This document shows, in pieces, positions 53,246-61,646 of a stretch of DNA of 64,000 nt (positions within the stretch are counted from its first letter, which is position 1; the number at the start of each line of letters is the position of its first letter). The DNA lies in the NCBI RefSeq assembly GCF_013044515.1, contig NZ_JABEPR010000004.1, positions 186,001 to 250,000 of the forward strand, given 5' to 3'. The notes beneath the pieces are model-generated. The model was not told where the DNA came from and searched no databases. It saw nothing but the letters and a program-made list of their open reading frames with translations. The position numbers and the translations under genes were made by a program. Origin of the DNA: Sphingomonas sp. ID1715. GTDB taxonomy: Bacteria > Pseudomonadota > Alphaproteobacteria > Sphingomonadales > Sphingomonadaceae.

Positions 53246-55870
53246 ATGCCGGACGAGATCGAACAGCACAATGAAGAAAAGGGCAGCCAGCGCCCGCTCG
53301 TCCTGGTGACCGGAGCGAGCGGGTTCATAGGGTCCGCCGTCGTTCGAAAGCTCGGAAAGACCTATACTGTCGTCGGGCTCGATCGGGCAGGGCCTCCCGA
53401 TCCGCCGGCGCCGGCCGTCGCGGTCGATTTCGATCTCGGGTCCGATGAAGATGTCGACAAGGCACTGGCCGACGTTCGCGCCCGTTTCGGCTCGCGGATC
53501 GCCTCGGTCATTCATCTGGCGGCCTATTACGACGTTTCGGGCAAGCCCAACCCGCTCTACCAGAAGATCACCGTCGAGGGTACGCGCCGTCTTATCGACG
53601 CGCTGCAGGACTTCGAGGTCGAGCAGTTCGTCTATGCAAGCACGATGCTGGTGCACCGGCCGACCGAGCGGCCGGACCAGCGCATCAACGAAGACTCGCC
53701 GATCGATCCGCTCTGGGCCTATCCGGAATCGAAGGCCGAGACCGAAGCCCTGCTCGCCAGCCGCCATGGCAAGATCCCGGTCGTATTCCTGCGGATCGCC
53801 GGCGTCTACGACGATATGGGGCACTCGGCGTTTCTCGCCGAACAGATCTCGCGCATCTATGAGCACCGGACGACCGCCCATTTCTATCCTGGCATGCTCT
53901 GTGCGGCTCAGTCCTCGATCCATCTCGACGATCTGACCGACGCCGTCGAACGGCTGGTCGATCGCCGCAAGCGCTTGCCGCCGGTCCTGCCGCTGCTGGT
54001 GGGCGAGCCAGACGCGCTGGGCTATGCCGAGACCCAGGACATCATCGGCCGCACGCTCCACGGCGAGGACTGGACGACGCTTCGTATCCCGAAGCCGCTG
54101 GCGGCTGCCGGCGTGTGGCTCCAGAACGAGGCGCTCGAAGACAAGCCCTTCATCAAGCCGTGGATGGTCGAGCAGAGCGACGCGCACTATATTCTCGATA
54201 TCCACCGCGCCCACGACCTGCTCGGCTGGCAGCCGAAGCATTCGCTGCGCGAGACGCTGCCAAGGATCGTCGAGGCGCTGAAGGCTGACCCGACCAGCTG
54301 GTACAAGACGAACAAACTCAATCCGGCGCTGGTCGCCTGGTATGGCCACACGCCCGCGCATCGCCTCGACGACGGCACATCGCGCGGTGGCGACGAAGCG
54401 TCCGCCGCGCATCACGAACACGACATGGGCGGCCACGGCTCCGGTCATGACGACCACATGGCGATGATGGAGCGGGACGAGGCGCGCACCCGCTGGGCCC
54501 ATTTCGCGAACATGGGTTTGGGCCTCTGGCTTGCCTCGAGTCCGCTCGTCTTCGGCGTCGCCGACCCAAGCTCGGTCGCCCACCGCGTGGTGGCGGTCAC
54601 GGTCGAGCGGGGCTTGCCGCCGATCGAGTGGCGCAGCCTCGCGCTTGCCTGGAGCGACGTCGTGACCGGGCTGCTGATCGTCCTGTTCGGCGCGCTGTCG
54701 CTGTCGAAGCGAACCGCATGGTTCGGGCAATGGGCCGCTTGCTTTGCCGGACTCTGGCTGCTGTTCGCGCCGCTGATCTTCTGGGCCCCGACCGCGACTG
54801 TCTATTCGAACGACATGCTGGTCGGCGCGCTGGTAATCGCCTTCTCGGTGCTGGTGCCAATGATGCCGGGCATGAGCATGGCTGGAATGATGGACCCGAA
54901 GGTGATCCCGCCGGGATGGACCTATTGCCCGTCGACGGCGGCGCAGCGCCTGCCGATCGTGATCATGGGCGTGGTCGGACTGCTGATCTCGCGCCATCTC
55001 ACCGCCTACCAGTTCGGCCATATCGACAATGTCTGGGAACCGTTCTTTGCCGGGTCGGCGGCGGACCCCCGCAACGGCACGGCCGAGATCATCACGTCGA
55101 GCGTGTCGAAGGCCTGGCCGATCCCCGACGCGGGACTGGGCGCGGTCAGCTACATGATCGAAATCCTGATGGCCGTGATGGGCACGCGCGACCGCTGGCG
55201 CACGATGCCGTGGATGGTGACCTTCTTCGGCATTCTCGTGATTCCGCTGGGCGTCATCAGCATCTACTTCATCATCATCCAGCCGATCGTGATCGGCACC
55301 TGGAGCACGCCGGCGCTGATTGCCGGCCTGGCGATGCTGCTGATGATCCCGTTCGCTCTGGATGAGGTAATCGCGATGGGTCAGTTCCTCTACTGGTCCT
55401 GGTGCCGCGGCAAGCCGTTGATCCGGACCTTCTTCAAAGGCGACGCGGTCGACCGCGGCGAGGAGTACGCAGCAGACGCGCTCACTGCGTCCTCGACGGC
55501 CTGGTCCGAGGCCAAACGCGGCGTGACGCTCCCCTGGACCTTGGCGGCGAGCATCGCAATCGGTGCTTTCCTGATGCTCACCCGGCTGGTGTTCGGGACC
55601 GAAGGCGCCATGGCCGACAGCGACCATCTGATGGGTGCGCTCACCATCACCGTCGCGATCATCACCACTGCCGAAGTCGCCCGCGCCTTGCGGTTCGTGA
55701 ACATGGCTTTCGGCGCGTGGTTGGTCATGGCTCCGTTCCTGCTGGACGGCGCCGGGACCGTGGCGGCAGCGGCAGGGATCGTGCTTGGGGTCGCCTTGAT
55801 TGCGCTGAGCTTCCCGCGCGGGCGGCGCAGCGAAGAACATTATGCCGGCTGGGATCGCTTCGTGCTTTGA
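53246..55870 (+). CDS. Fusion of SDR epimerase, SPW-repeat and VKOR-like membrane domains
   Basis: 874 aa. 1-345: extended SDR/epimerase with TGASGFIGSAVV and Tyr159-x3-Lys163 in WAYPESKAE. About 388-405: His/Gly linker (HHEHDMGGHGSGHDDH). About 417-545: SPW-repeat membrane helices (LGLWLASSPLVFG). About 565-715: a domain with HIDNVWEPFFAG and ISDAG-like PIPDAGLGAVSYMIEI, as in VKOR-containing membrane proteins. About 765-855: a second SPW-like block. The helix expected to hold the VKOR CxxC reads GTWSTPALIAGL, without cysteines. So the VKOR part may have lost redox activity. ATG 53246 follows GGGGAT. Function unknown. Confidence 0.75.
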   Translation: MPDEIEQHNEEKGSQRPLVLVTGASGFIGSAVVRKLGKTYTVVGLDRAGPPDPPAPAVAVDFDLGSDEDVDKALADVRARFGSRIASVIHLAAYYDVSGKPNPLYQKITVEGTRRLIDALQDFEVEQFVYASTMLVHRPTERPDQRINEDSPIDPLWAYPESKAETEALLASRHGKIPVVFLRIAGVYDDMGHSAFLAEQISRIYEHRTTAHFYPGMLCAAQSSIHLDDLTDAVERLVDRRKRLPPVLPLLVGEPDALGYAETQDIIGRTLHGEDWTTLRIPKPLAAAGVWLQNEALEDKPFIKPWMVEQSDAHYILDIHRAHDLLGWQPKHSLRETLPRIVEALKADPTSWYKTNKLNPALVAWYGHTPAHRLDDGTSRGGDEASAAHHEHDMGGHGSGHDDHMAMMERDEARTRWAHFANMGLGLWLASSPLVFGVADPSSVAHRVVAVTVERGLPPIEWRSLALAWSDVVTGLLIVLFGALSLSKRTAWFGQWAACFAGLWLLFAPLIFWAPTATVYSNDMLVGALVIAFSVLVPMMPGMSMAGMMDPKVIPPGWTYCPSTAAQRLPIVIMGVVGLLISRHLTAYQFGHIDNVWEPFFAGSAADPRNGTAEIITSSVSKAWPIPDAGLGAVSYMIEILMAVMGTRDRWRTMPWMVTFFGILVIPLGVISIYFIIIQPIVIGTWSTPALIAGLAMLLMIPFALDEVIAMGQFLYWSWCRGKPLIRTFFKGDAVDRGEEYAADALTASSTAWSEAKRGVTLPWTLAASIAIGAFLMLTRLVFGTEGAMADSDHLMGALTITVAIITTAEVARALRFVNMAFGAWLVMAPFLLDGAGTVAAAAGIVLGVALIALSFPRGRRSEEHYAGWDRFVL

Positions 55871-55951
55871 AGCTCGTCAGCCGGACGGGGGCCTTCCCAA
55901 CCGGGCGAGGCGCCGCGCCGTGATGGGACGTGACAACAGGGGAGATTGGCT

Positions 55952-56146
55952 TTGCCGCCGGCGTATCCGAGCATGCGCGAGCTTCTTCGGTTCGGGGCAA
56001 GCTTGGCGGGCGTCGCGATCGCGGCAGTTCTGTTCTTCACCACCGCACGGCCGCTCCTGGCCGATTTCTATCTCATTTCCTCAGTCCTGGGCGGCGAAGC
56101 ACTGGGACGCGTTCTTGTCGCCATCCACGACAGACTGCAGGGCTAG
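55952..56146 (+). CDS. Small one-helix membrane protein
   Basis: 64 aa. One membrane helix (LRFGASLAGVAIAAVLFFTTA) and a short amphipathic tail ending VLVAIHDRLQG. GGGGAG at 55939-55944 is 7 bases before TTG 55952, so that start is preferred; TTG 55946 is too close to it, and ATG 55973 has no site of its own. It follows the large fusion by 81 bases in the same direction. No family recognised. Confidence 0.5.
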   Translation: MPPAYPSMRELLRFGASLAGVAIAAVLFFTTARPLLADFYLISSVLGGEALGRVLVAIHDRLQG

Positions 56147-56281
56147 ACATCCGTGACGTTGGCGCGCTGGCTGGATGGTTTCCGAGGTGCCCGGCGGGTA
56201 GCGCCTAGGATGTGCCGGCAAGGGGAAGCGCGCTGCTTGTGCGTAACGCCTATTGGGGCGTGCGATCGGTGAGGCGGAGCC

Positions 56282-56449
56282 ATGCCAGCGACCAACGCCG
56301 AATATTACCAGGCCCGGGCCGAACAGGAGCTTGAGAGAGCCCAGCAAGCGACGGACTCAAGGGTCGTGGCGGTCCATTTCGCGCTCGCCGAGCTGTATCT
56401 TGAGCGTGTGGTGGCAGAGGCCCAGGCAAGCGCAGCCAGTGCCGCTTGA
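56282..56449 (+). CDS. Small helical protein (55 aa)
   Basis: 55 aa, ATG 56282 with GGCGGAG upstream. The protein PATNAEYYQARAEQELERAQ, then VAVHFALAELYLERVVAEAQ is one or two amphipathic helices. It resembles short sphingomonad proteins with the pattern YYxxRAExELxxAQ...AxxHxxLAxLYLxRV. Function unknown. Cytoplasmic, no signal. Good ribosome site and conserved-looking pattern make it likely real despite its size. Confidence 0.65.
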   Translation: MPATNAEYYQARAEQELERAQQATDSRVVAVHFALAELYLERVVAEAQASAASAA

Positions 56450-56575
56450 ACCGGATACCACTAGCGATACCGACGGCGAAAAGAGCGGCTGCGGAGCCGA
56501 TCGTCGGGCATGACGTTGCTTGAGCTCGGGTTTCGATGCGCCGGCAGCCCGCTCGCATTCAGGCAATTCTTCCGG

Positions 56576-57886
56576 CTACGGACGCGCTTCCGCAGGTGTT
56601 GCCCGACGCGTGCAGAACCAGAACACCGCGCTGCCGACCGCAACGATCGTCCCGGCGATCAGGAAATTGTCGGCTGTCGAGTGGGCCATCAGCCAGATCG
56701 TGAGCAGGAAGCCGATGGCTGGAATGGCCAACCCGCCCGGCAGCCTGAACTGATCCTTCTCGGCGGCAACTGTCCGCTCGATAATGGGAAGGGCCGCGAT
56801 GCAGAGCGCGTAGGTCAGCAAGCGAACAAAGGTGCTGAGCGTCGCGAGCCACACGAAGTGCTGGCCAACCGCCATGGCGATGCTGAAGGCGCCGCAGAAC
56901 AGGATCGAGTTGACGGGCGCGCCGCTTTTCGCGCCAACCGCACCGAACCAGGCCGGCAGGCTGCCGTCTCGTGAAAGAGCGAAGGTGAGGCGCGGCGCTG
57001 TCAACAACGACGTCAGGCTTCCGCCCCCGATCGAAAAGACGACGCCGAGCCCAAGCGCGAGCGCGCCCACCGGCCCCATGAGCCGCCGTGCGAGCTCCAC
57101 GAGCGGCGTTTCGCTGTGCCCGAGATCGGGGCCGACCGAAACGGCGACCAGCTGAATGAGGGTATAGCAAAGAGCGATCGCGAGTACTGTGCTCACAAGC
57201 GCCTTCGGAATCTCCGATCGCGCGTTCCGGGTTTCGCCGGCGGCGATGAGGCTGAACTCGAACCCGATGAACGCATACATGAGGACGAGCATCGTCCGGC
57301 CGAGCGTGCTTGGTTCAAGCACGTCGGCGCCTGCGACCAAGCCCCATTCGATCGAGGGAAGGCCGACCAGGATCAGCAGTATGAGCGGGACCAGCTTCAG
57401 CACACTGATGACGTACAAACCCGCCATGCCGGCGCGCACGCCGGCCGCGTTCAGAAAGGTCGCGAGCGAAACATAGCCGATGATCGCAACTATCCGCGGT
57501 GGCCCCGCGGCCAAGGGGGGCCAGATCGCGGCGGCGTAGCTGACGATGAGATTGGCGCTCGCCGCAATCGCCGCGACGCGGCTCACATAGATGAGCAGGC
57601 CGGTCTGGAAGCCGACATAGCGTCCGAACGCCTGGGTCGTGTAGACGATTGGACCGCCGGTGATGTCGAAGAAGCTGGCCGCGCGTGCCAGGGTGAGAGC
57701 GACGGACAGGATCAGCAGCCCGCAAAGCACGAACACCCATGGGCTGAAATAGCCGGCCTGCGCGATCGCCACTGCCGGCAGGGCGAAGATTCCGGAGCCG
57801 ATAACTCCATTCATCGCGATCGTCGCAACGCCGATCCTGCCGATCTCGCGCCTGAGCAGGGAGTCGGACGGTGCCGGCTGTTTCAT
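56576..57886 (-). CDS. APC-superfamily amino-acid permease
   Basis: 436 aa with 12 hydrophobic helices. N-terminal GRIGVATIAMNGVIGSGIFALPAVA is the APC substrate-binding TM1 with the GSGIF unwound loop; YAFIGFEFSLIAAGETRN in TM6 is the other family motif. Sodium- or proton-driven uptake of an amino acid or related amine is expected. Third gene of an operon: ATG 57886 overlaps the stop of the threonine-synthase-like gene. Confidence 0.88.
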   Translation of the reverse strand: MKQPAPSDSLLRREIGRIGVATIAMNGVIGSGIFALPAVAIAQAGYFSPWVFVLCGLLILSVALTLARAASFFDITGGPIVYTTQAFGRYVGFQTGLLIYVSRVAAIAASANLIVSYAAAIWPPLAAGPPRIVAIIGYVSLATFLNAAGVRAGMAGLYVISVLKLVPLILLILVGLPSIEWGLVAGADVLEPSTLGRTMLVLMYAFIGFEFSLIAAGETRNARSEIPKALVSTVLAIALCYTLIQLVAVSVGPDLGHSETPLVELARRLMGPVGALALGLGVVFSIGGGSLTSLLTAPRLTFALSRDGSLPAWFGAVGAKSGAPVNSILFCGAFSIAMAVGQHFVWLATLSTFVRLLTYALCIAALPIIERTVAAEKDQFRLPGGLAIPAIGFLLTIWLMAHSTADNFLIAGTIVAVGSAVFWFCTRRATPAEARP

Positions 57887-59175
57887 TGGCCGAGCTCCGC
57901 TGGACCAACTTCCTTGTAGCCGTTCGAGGTCGCGATCAGGACGACGGAGGCGTCGTGTGTAATCGTGCCGTCTTTCAGGAGCAACTCGAGGCCGGTGAGG
58001 CTCGCCGCGGACGACAGCTCCGCGTAACATCCATGGCGCGCGAGACGGATCCGATCGCGGGCGACAGCCGCGTCATCGACGACCACTGCGCCGCCGCCCG
58101 ATCCGCGGATAGCCTCCACGGCCTGATACGTGACAGTTGAGCCGCCGATCGACGTGAGCGCCGTCGCGCCGGGGAATGAGCCCGTATAGGCTCGGCCGCC
58201 AAGTACTTCCGCGATCCTGGGATAGGGCTCGACCGCAAACAGCCGCGGTATCGCCTTGATCAGGCCGATGGCCTTGAGCTCGCTGAAGCCCTCGTAGAGG
58301 CCCCAGATCAGATCGCCGCGCGAGGTCGGCACCAGAATGGCATCGGCCAGCTCCGGCCCGAGGTCCTCGAGCAGCTCGAAGGCGATCGTCTTCAACCCGT
58401 CCAGTCCGAACGGATTGCTGCCGACCGGCGGGTTCAGATAGTTGGTGGCGGGAAACCAGCCGTCGTCCTTCACCATCCGCGCAAGCAATCGCCACCGCTC
58501 AAGGCTTTCGGGTGCGTAGAGGAGCTCCGCCCCCGTCATCGTGATCGCGCGGCGATAGATTGGCGACAGACTCGGTGTTGCAACGATGGTGCACTGCATA
58601 CCGGCGGCTGCCGCATAGAGCGCGAGGGACGCACCGCCATTGCCGCTGGAAGCGGCGACGATCTTGGTCGCGCCCACCTCAAGCGCGCGGGTGACGACAA
58701 GGCAACTCGCTCTGTCCTTGTGCGAACCGCTCGGATTCTGCCCCTCGTTCTTGATGTAGAGTGCCTTTGTCGAGACCTCGCCCGCCAAAGCGGGCAAGCT
58801 GACGCACGGCGTCCCGCCTTCACCGAGCGAAACCCATGACGTGTACGGCATCCAGGCGGAGTATCGCCGCATGCCGTGCCTGCCGTCGTCGCTGAGCGCC
58901 TTCGGCCATGCGCAAAATCGCGATCTGACCGTCGACGGCTCGTCGCGGCTGAGGCAGGCTGGGCAGCCTTCGAAATAATCGCCGACAGGCAGTTCGGTCC
59001 CGCAGCGGATGCACGAGAAACCGGAAAGCTCGGGATTGAGCGCATGGCCCGCGGATCCGCCCCACACAGAGTCGCTTCTCCCCTGTTCGAACGCGCTCCC
59101 CGCGTCGGTAGGGCTGACAGGCCGAGGTCTGCCCGGTTCCCGCTGCTTCGAGTTGCTCACAGGCCCCTTCATCAT
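57883..59175 (-). CDS. Threonine-synthase-like PLP enzyme
   Basis: 430 aa fold-type II PLP enzyme. An N-terminal zinc-ribbon-like pair (CIRCGTELPVGDYFEGCPAC), then the PLP Lys in NPSGSHKDRAS, phosphate loop SSGNGGASLALY, and a C-terminal SNGYKEVG. This is closest to threonine synthase class members, but the neighbours are not threonine-pathway genes, so a beta/gamma elimination or replacement on an imported amino acid is likely. ATG 59175 overlaps the stop of the PLP gene upstream (ATGA), and its own stop overlaps the permease start. Confidence 0.82.
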   Translation of the reverse strand: MMKGPVSNSKQREPGRPRPVSPTDAGSAFEQGRSDSVWGGSAGHALNPELSGFSCIRCGTELPVGDYFEGCPACLSRDEPSTVRSRFCAWPKALSDDGRHGMRRYSAWMPYTSWVSLGEGGTPCVSLPALAGEVSTKALYIKNEGQNPSGSHKDRASCLVVTRALEVGATKIVAASSGNGGASLALYAAAAGMQCTIVATPSLSPIYRRAITMTGAELLYAPESLERWRLLARMVKDDGWFPATNYLNPPVGSNPFGLDGLKTIAFELLEDLGPELADAILVPTSRGDLIWGLYEGFSELKAIGLIKAIPRLFAVEPYPRIAEVLGGRAYTGSFPGATALTSIGGSTVTYQAVEAIRGSGGGAVVVDDAAVARDRIRLARHGCYAELSSAASLTGLELLLKDGTITHDASVVLIATSNGYKEVGPAELGQ

Positions 59176-60404
59176 GCCTTGGCCGCGTTGAGGTGCGCCC
59201 GCAGGCGTTCGAATGCCGCTTCGAGGTCGCCGATCAGGTCGCCCACGGACTCGAGCCCGGCATGGACGCGGATCAGGTCTCCTTCGTCTACGGGTGAGCA
59301 GCTGCGGACCGGCGGCGGCCAGGCCGGGACCATCAGGCTTTCGAAACCGCCCCAGCTCGCGCCCATCTTGAACAGCTCCAGGCCATTGAAGAAGGCAGCA
59401 CGTTCGCTTGCCGACATCGGCTCGAGCGAAACGCCGAACAGGCCCGAGGCGCCGTTGAAATCGCGCTTCCAGATGTCATGGCCTGGATCCGACGGCAGCG
59501 CGGGGTAGAGCAGCCTGCGGACCTCCGGCTGTTTTTCGAACCAGCCGATCAGTTCGAGGGCGCTCCGCTGATGGCGCTCAAGCCTGACATCCAGGGTGCG
59601 CAGGCCTCTGTGAACGAGGTAGCAGTCGTCCGGGCTCGCCGAGTTTCCCCAGCGGGCGGCCGTATCCTTCAGCCGCTTATAGATCTCTTCGGTGGCGGCC
59701 GTCATCGCCCCGAGCATTACGTCCGAGTGGCCGGAGAGATATTTGGTGGCGGCCGCGATCGAGATGTCGACGCCGTGCTCGATCGGGCGAAACAGCAGCG
59801 GCGTCGCCCAGGTGTTGTCGAGCGCGGTGACGATTCCGCGCGCGCGCGTCACCGCCGTGATCGCGCCGATATCGGCCAGCTCGAAGGTCAGAGACCCCGG
59901 TGTTTCCAGAAACGCCATTCGCGTGTTTGGCCGGATCAGCGCGTCGATCGCACCGCCTATGTCAGGGGGGAAGTAGGTGACATCGACACCATAGCTTGCA
60001 AGCACTTCCTCGCAGAAGCGGCGGGTCGAGCGATAGGCGGTGTCGATCACGAGGAGATGGTCGCCGGCTTTGAGAAAGGCCGACAAGCTCAGCGAGATCG
60101 CCGCCGTACCCGATGACGTGATGACCGTCTGATGACCGCGCTCCAGCTCCGCGATGGCGGCTGCGAGCGCAAAGGCGGTTTCGGTCCCATAAAGGCCGTA
60201 GATGACACCGTCATAGAGGCGGGAATGGCGGCCGATGTAATCCTCGACCGTATCGTAGAGGATGGTCGAGGCCCGATGCACCGGCGGGTTGAGCAGGCCT
60301 GCCTCGATGGCAGAGCGCGAACGCGCATGCACGAGCTGCGTCGTTCGGGACGCCGGCGATGATCGTCCGCCATCAACGCCGCGACGGGCGGTCACATCAT
60401 TCAT
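59172..60404 (-). CDS. Cys/Met-metabolism PLP enzyme (cystathionine beta-lyase-like)
   Basis: 410 aa fold-type I PLP enzyme of the MetB/MetC group. Seen: IYGLYGTETAFALAAAIAELE, TSSGTAAISLSLSAF, the PLP Lys in AATKYLSGHSDVMLG, the Tyr and Arg near the N-terminus, and GASWGGFESLMVPA near the end. It would cleave C-S bonds in cystathionine, cysteine or a similar compound. ATG 60404 is preferred because AAGGA is 8-9 bases upstream; ATG 60413 is on top of that site. First gene of the operon, divergent from the LysR gene. Confidence 0.85.
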   Translation of the reverse strand: MNDVTARRGVDGGRSSPASRTTQLVHARSRSAIEAGLLNPPVHRASTILYDTVEDYIGRHSRLYDGVIYGLYGTETAFALAAAIAELERGHQTVITSSGTAAISLSLSAFLKAGDHLLVIDTAYRSTRRFCEEVLASYGVDVTYFPPDIGGAIDALIRPNTRMAFLETPGSLTFELADIGAITAVTRARGIVTALDNTWATPLLFRPIEHGVDISIAAATKYLSGHSDVMLGAMTAATEEIYKRLKDTAARWGNSASPDDCYLVHRGLRTLDVRLERHQRSALELIGWFEKQPEVRRLLYPALPSDPGHDIWKRDFNGASGLFGVSLEPMSASERAAFFNGLELFKMGASWGGFESLMVPAWPPPVRSCSPVDEGDLIRVHAGLESVGDLIGDLEAAFERLRAHLNAAKA

Positions 60405-60492
60405 TGAAAACATTCCTTGGAAAATGGCGCGCCCGGCCATGGATTTGTCGTCCTGAGGTGCCGCTCGACGCGCGGAGTAGGGGTGGGAGAGC

Positions 60493-60513
60493 GGCAGGAA
60501 GTCATTCCTTGCC
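60493..60513. promoter_or_regulatory. Candidate LysR operator in the divergent region
   Basis: Inverted repeat AGGAA-GTCA-TTCCT at 60496-60509, extended by GGC/GCC at the sides, between the divergent LysR and PLP genes. Position suits a LysR-type regulatory site; the T-N11-A form is not exact. Confidence 0.3.
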
Positions 60514-60567
60514 TCCTCCCATTGGTGCCGGGCTATAACGTGCCCTCATGACCGAAGAGGCCCTTGG

Positions 60568-61503
60568 ATGAACCTGCGTCAGCTTGAAGCCTTTTCGGCC
60601 GTGATGAAGTCGGGCTCGATCACGCATGCGGCGCAGGCGATGCATTTGTCGCAGCCGGCGGTCAGCAAGCTGATTGCCGATCTCGAGCACGCGATCGGCT
60701 TCAGGCTCTTCGTCCGCTCGAAGGGAAGCCATCTGACCCCGACGCCCGAGGCGGGCTATTTCTTCCACGAGGTCGAGCGCAGCTTCATTGGCGTGAACGC
60801 GCTGAAGCGCCTCGCGCGCGACATCAGCAATCTGGGGACAGGGCAGGTGCAGATCGCGTCGCTGCCCGCCCTTGCCTACAGTTTCCTGCCGCGCGTGATC
60901 CGGGAATATCGCGCGCAACATCCAGGCGTTTCGATCAAACTCTATACCCACAGCTCGGCGACCGTCCGGACCTGGGTGGCAAATCAGCAATTCGACGTCG
61001 GGCTGGCAACTCGGGCACATGAGATTGCGGGCGTGTCTTCGACAAGCTTTCTGCGCTCGACCGGAGCCTGCGTGCTGCCGCCGGGCCACCGATTGGCAGA
61101 GAAGGCTGTCATCGAACCCGCCGACCTTGCCGGCGAACCGTTCATCTCGCTGATGCTGGGCGAACCCACGCGCCAGCGCATCGATCGCATCTTCGAGGAC
61201 GCCGGTGTTGAACGCGAACTGGCCGTCGAGACGCAATATGCGATGACGATCTGCAGCCTGGTGATGCAGGGCCTGGGCTGCTCGATCGTGAATCCCGCAA
61301 CGGCCGTCGATTTCGTGGGCCAAGGCCTCATCCTCAAGCCGTTCAGGCCCCGGATCGAGTTCGAATATATGCTGCATACGCCCTTGCTCCGTCCGATGTC
61401 GCAGGCAGCCGCCCGCTTCGTCGAGCTGATGACCGAGATCCGCGACCAGATGATTGCAGAAGGCGCCTTCGGCGAGCCGTCGGCTGCGGGCCGATCCGAA
61501 TAG
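60568..61503 (+). CDS. LysR-family transcriptional regulator
   Basis: 311 aa. N-terminal helix-turn-helix (LRQLEAFSAVMKSGSITHAAQAMHLSQPAVSKLIADLE) and an effector domain with the two lobes around VQIASLPALAYSFLPRVI and LEMLGEPTR-like LMLGEPTRQRIDRIF. Divergent from the Cys/Met PLP operon, so it should control that operon and perhaps the TonB receptor on the right. The co-inducer is probably the imported amino acid, unproven. Confidence 0.9.
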   Translation: MNLRQLEAFSAVMKSGSITHAAQAMHLSQPAVSKLIADLEHAIGFRLFVRSKGSHLTPTPEAGYFFHEVERSFIGVNALKRLARDISNLGTGQVQIASLPALAYSFLPRVIREYRAQHPGVSIKLYTHSSATVRTWVANQQFDVGLATRAHEIAGVSSTSFLRSTGACVLPPGHRLAEKAVIEPADLAGEPFISLMLGEPTRQRIDRIFEDAGVERELAVETQYAMTICSLVMQGLGCSIVNPATAVDFVGQGLILKPFRPRIEFEYMLHTPLLRPMSQAAARFVELMTEIRDQMIAEGAFGEPSAAGRSE

Positions 61504-61646
61504 TCCCGCAGCCTGATGACAACTGTGCGAAGATCGCCTGGATCGGGCGGACCGCTCGCTCGTGGCCATCGATCCTCGCCCATTCCTGTGCGCCGGGTGC
61601 CAGCGCAGTCCGGCCGACGACATGTGCAAAGCTGGAGCCCGCACGA

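Noticed and set aside
53180-55840. Very long open frame (886 codons) on the minus strand opposite the SDR/VKOR-like fusion
   Set aside because: It mirrors the real gene in codon phase, its peptide is rich in His/Asp/Arg/Gln with no domain, and the plus-strand gene has clear motifs.
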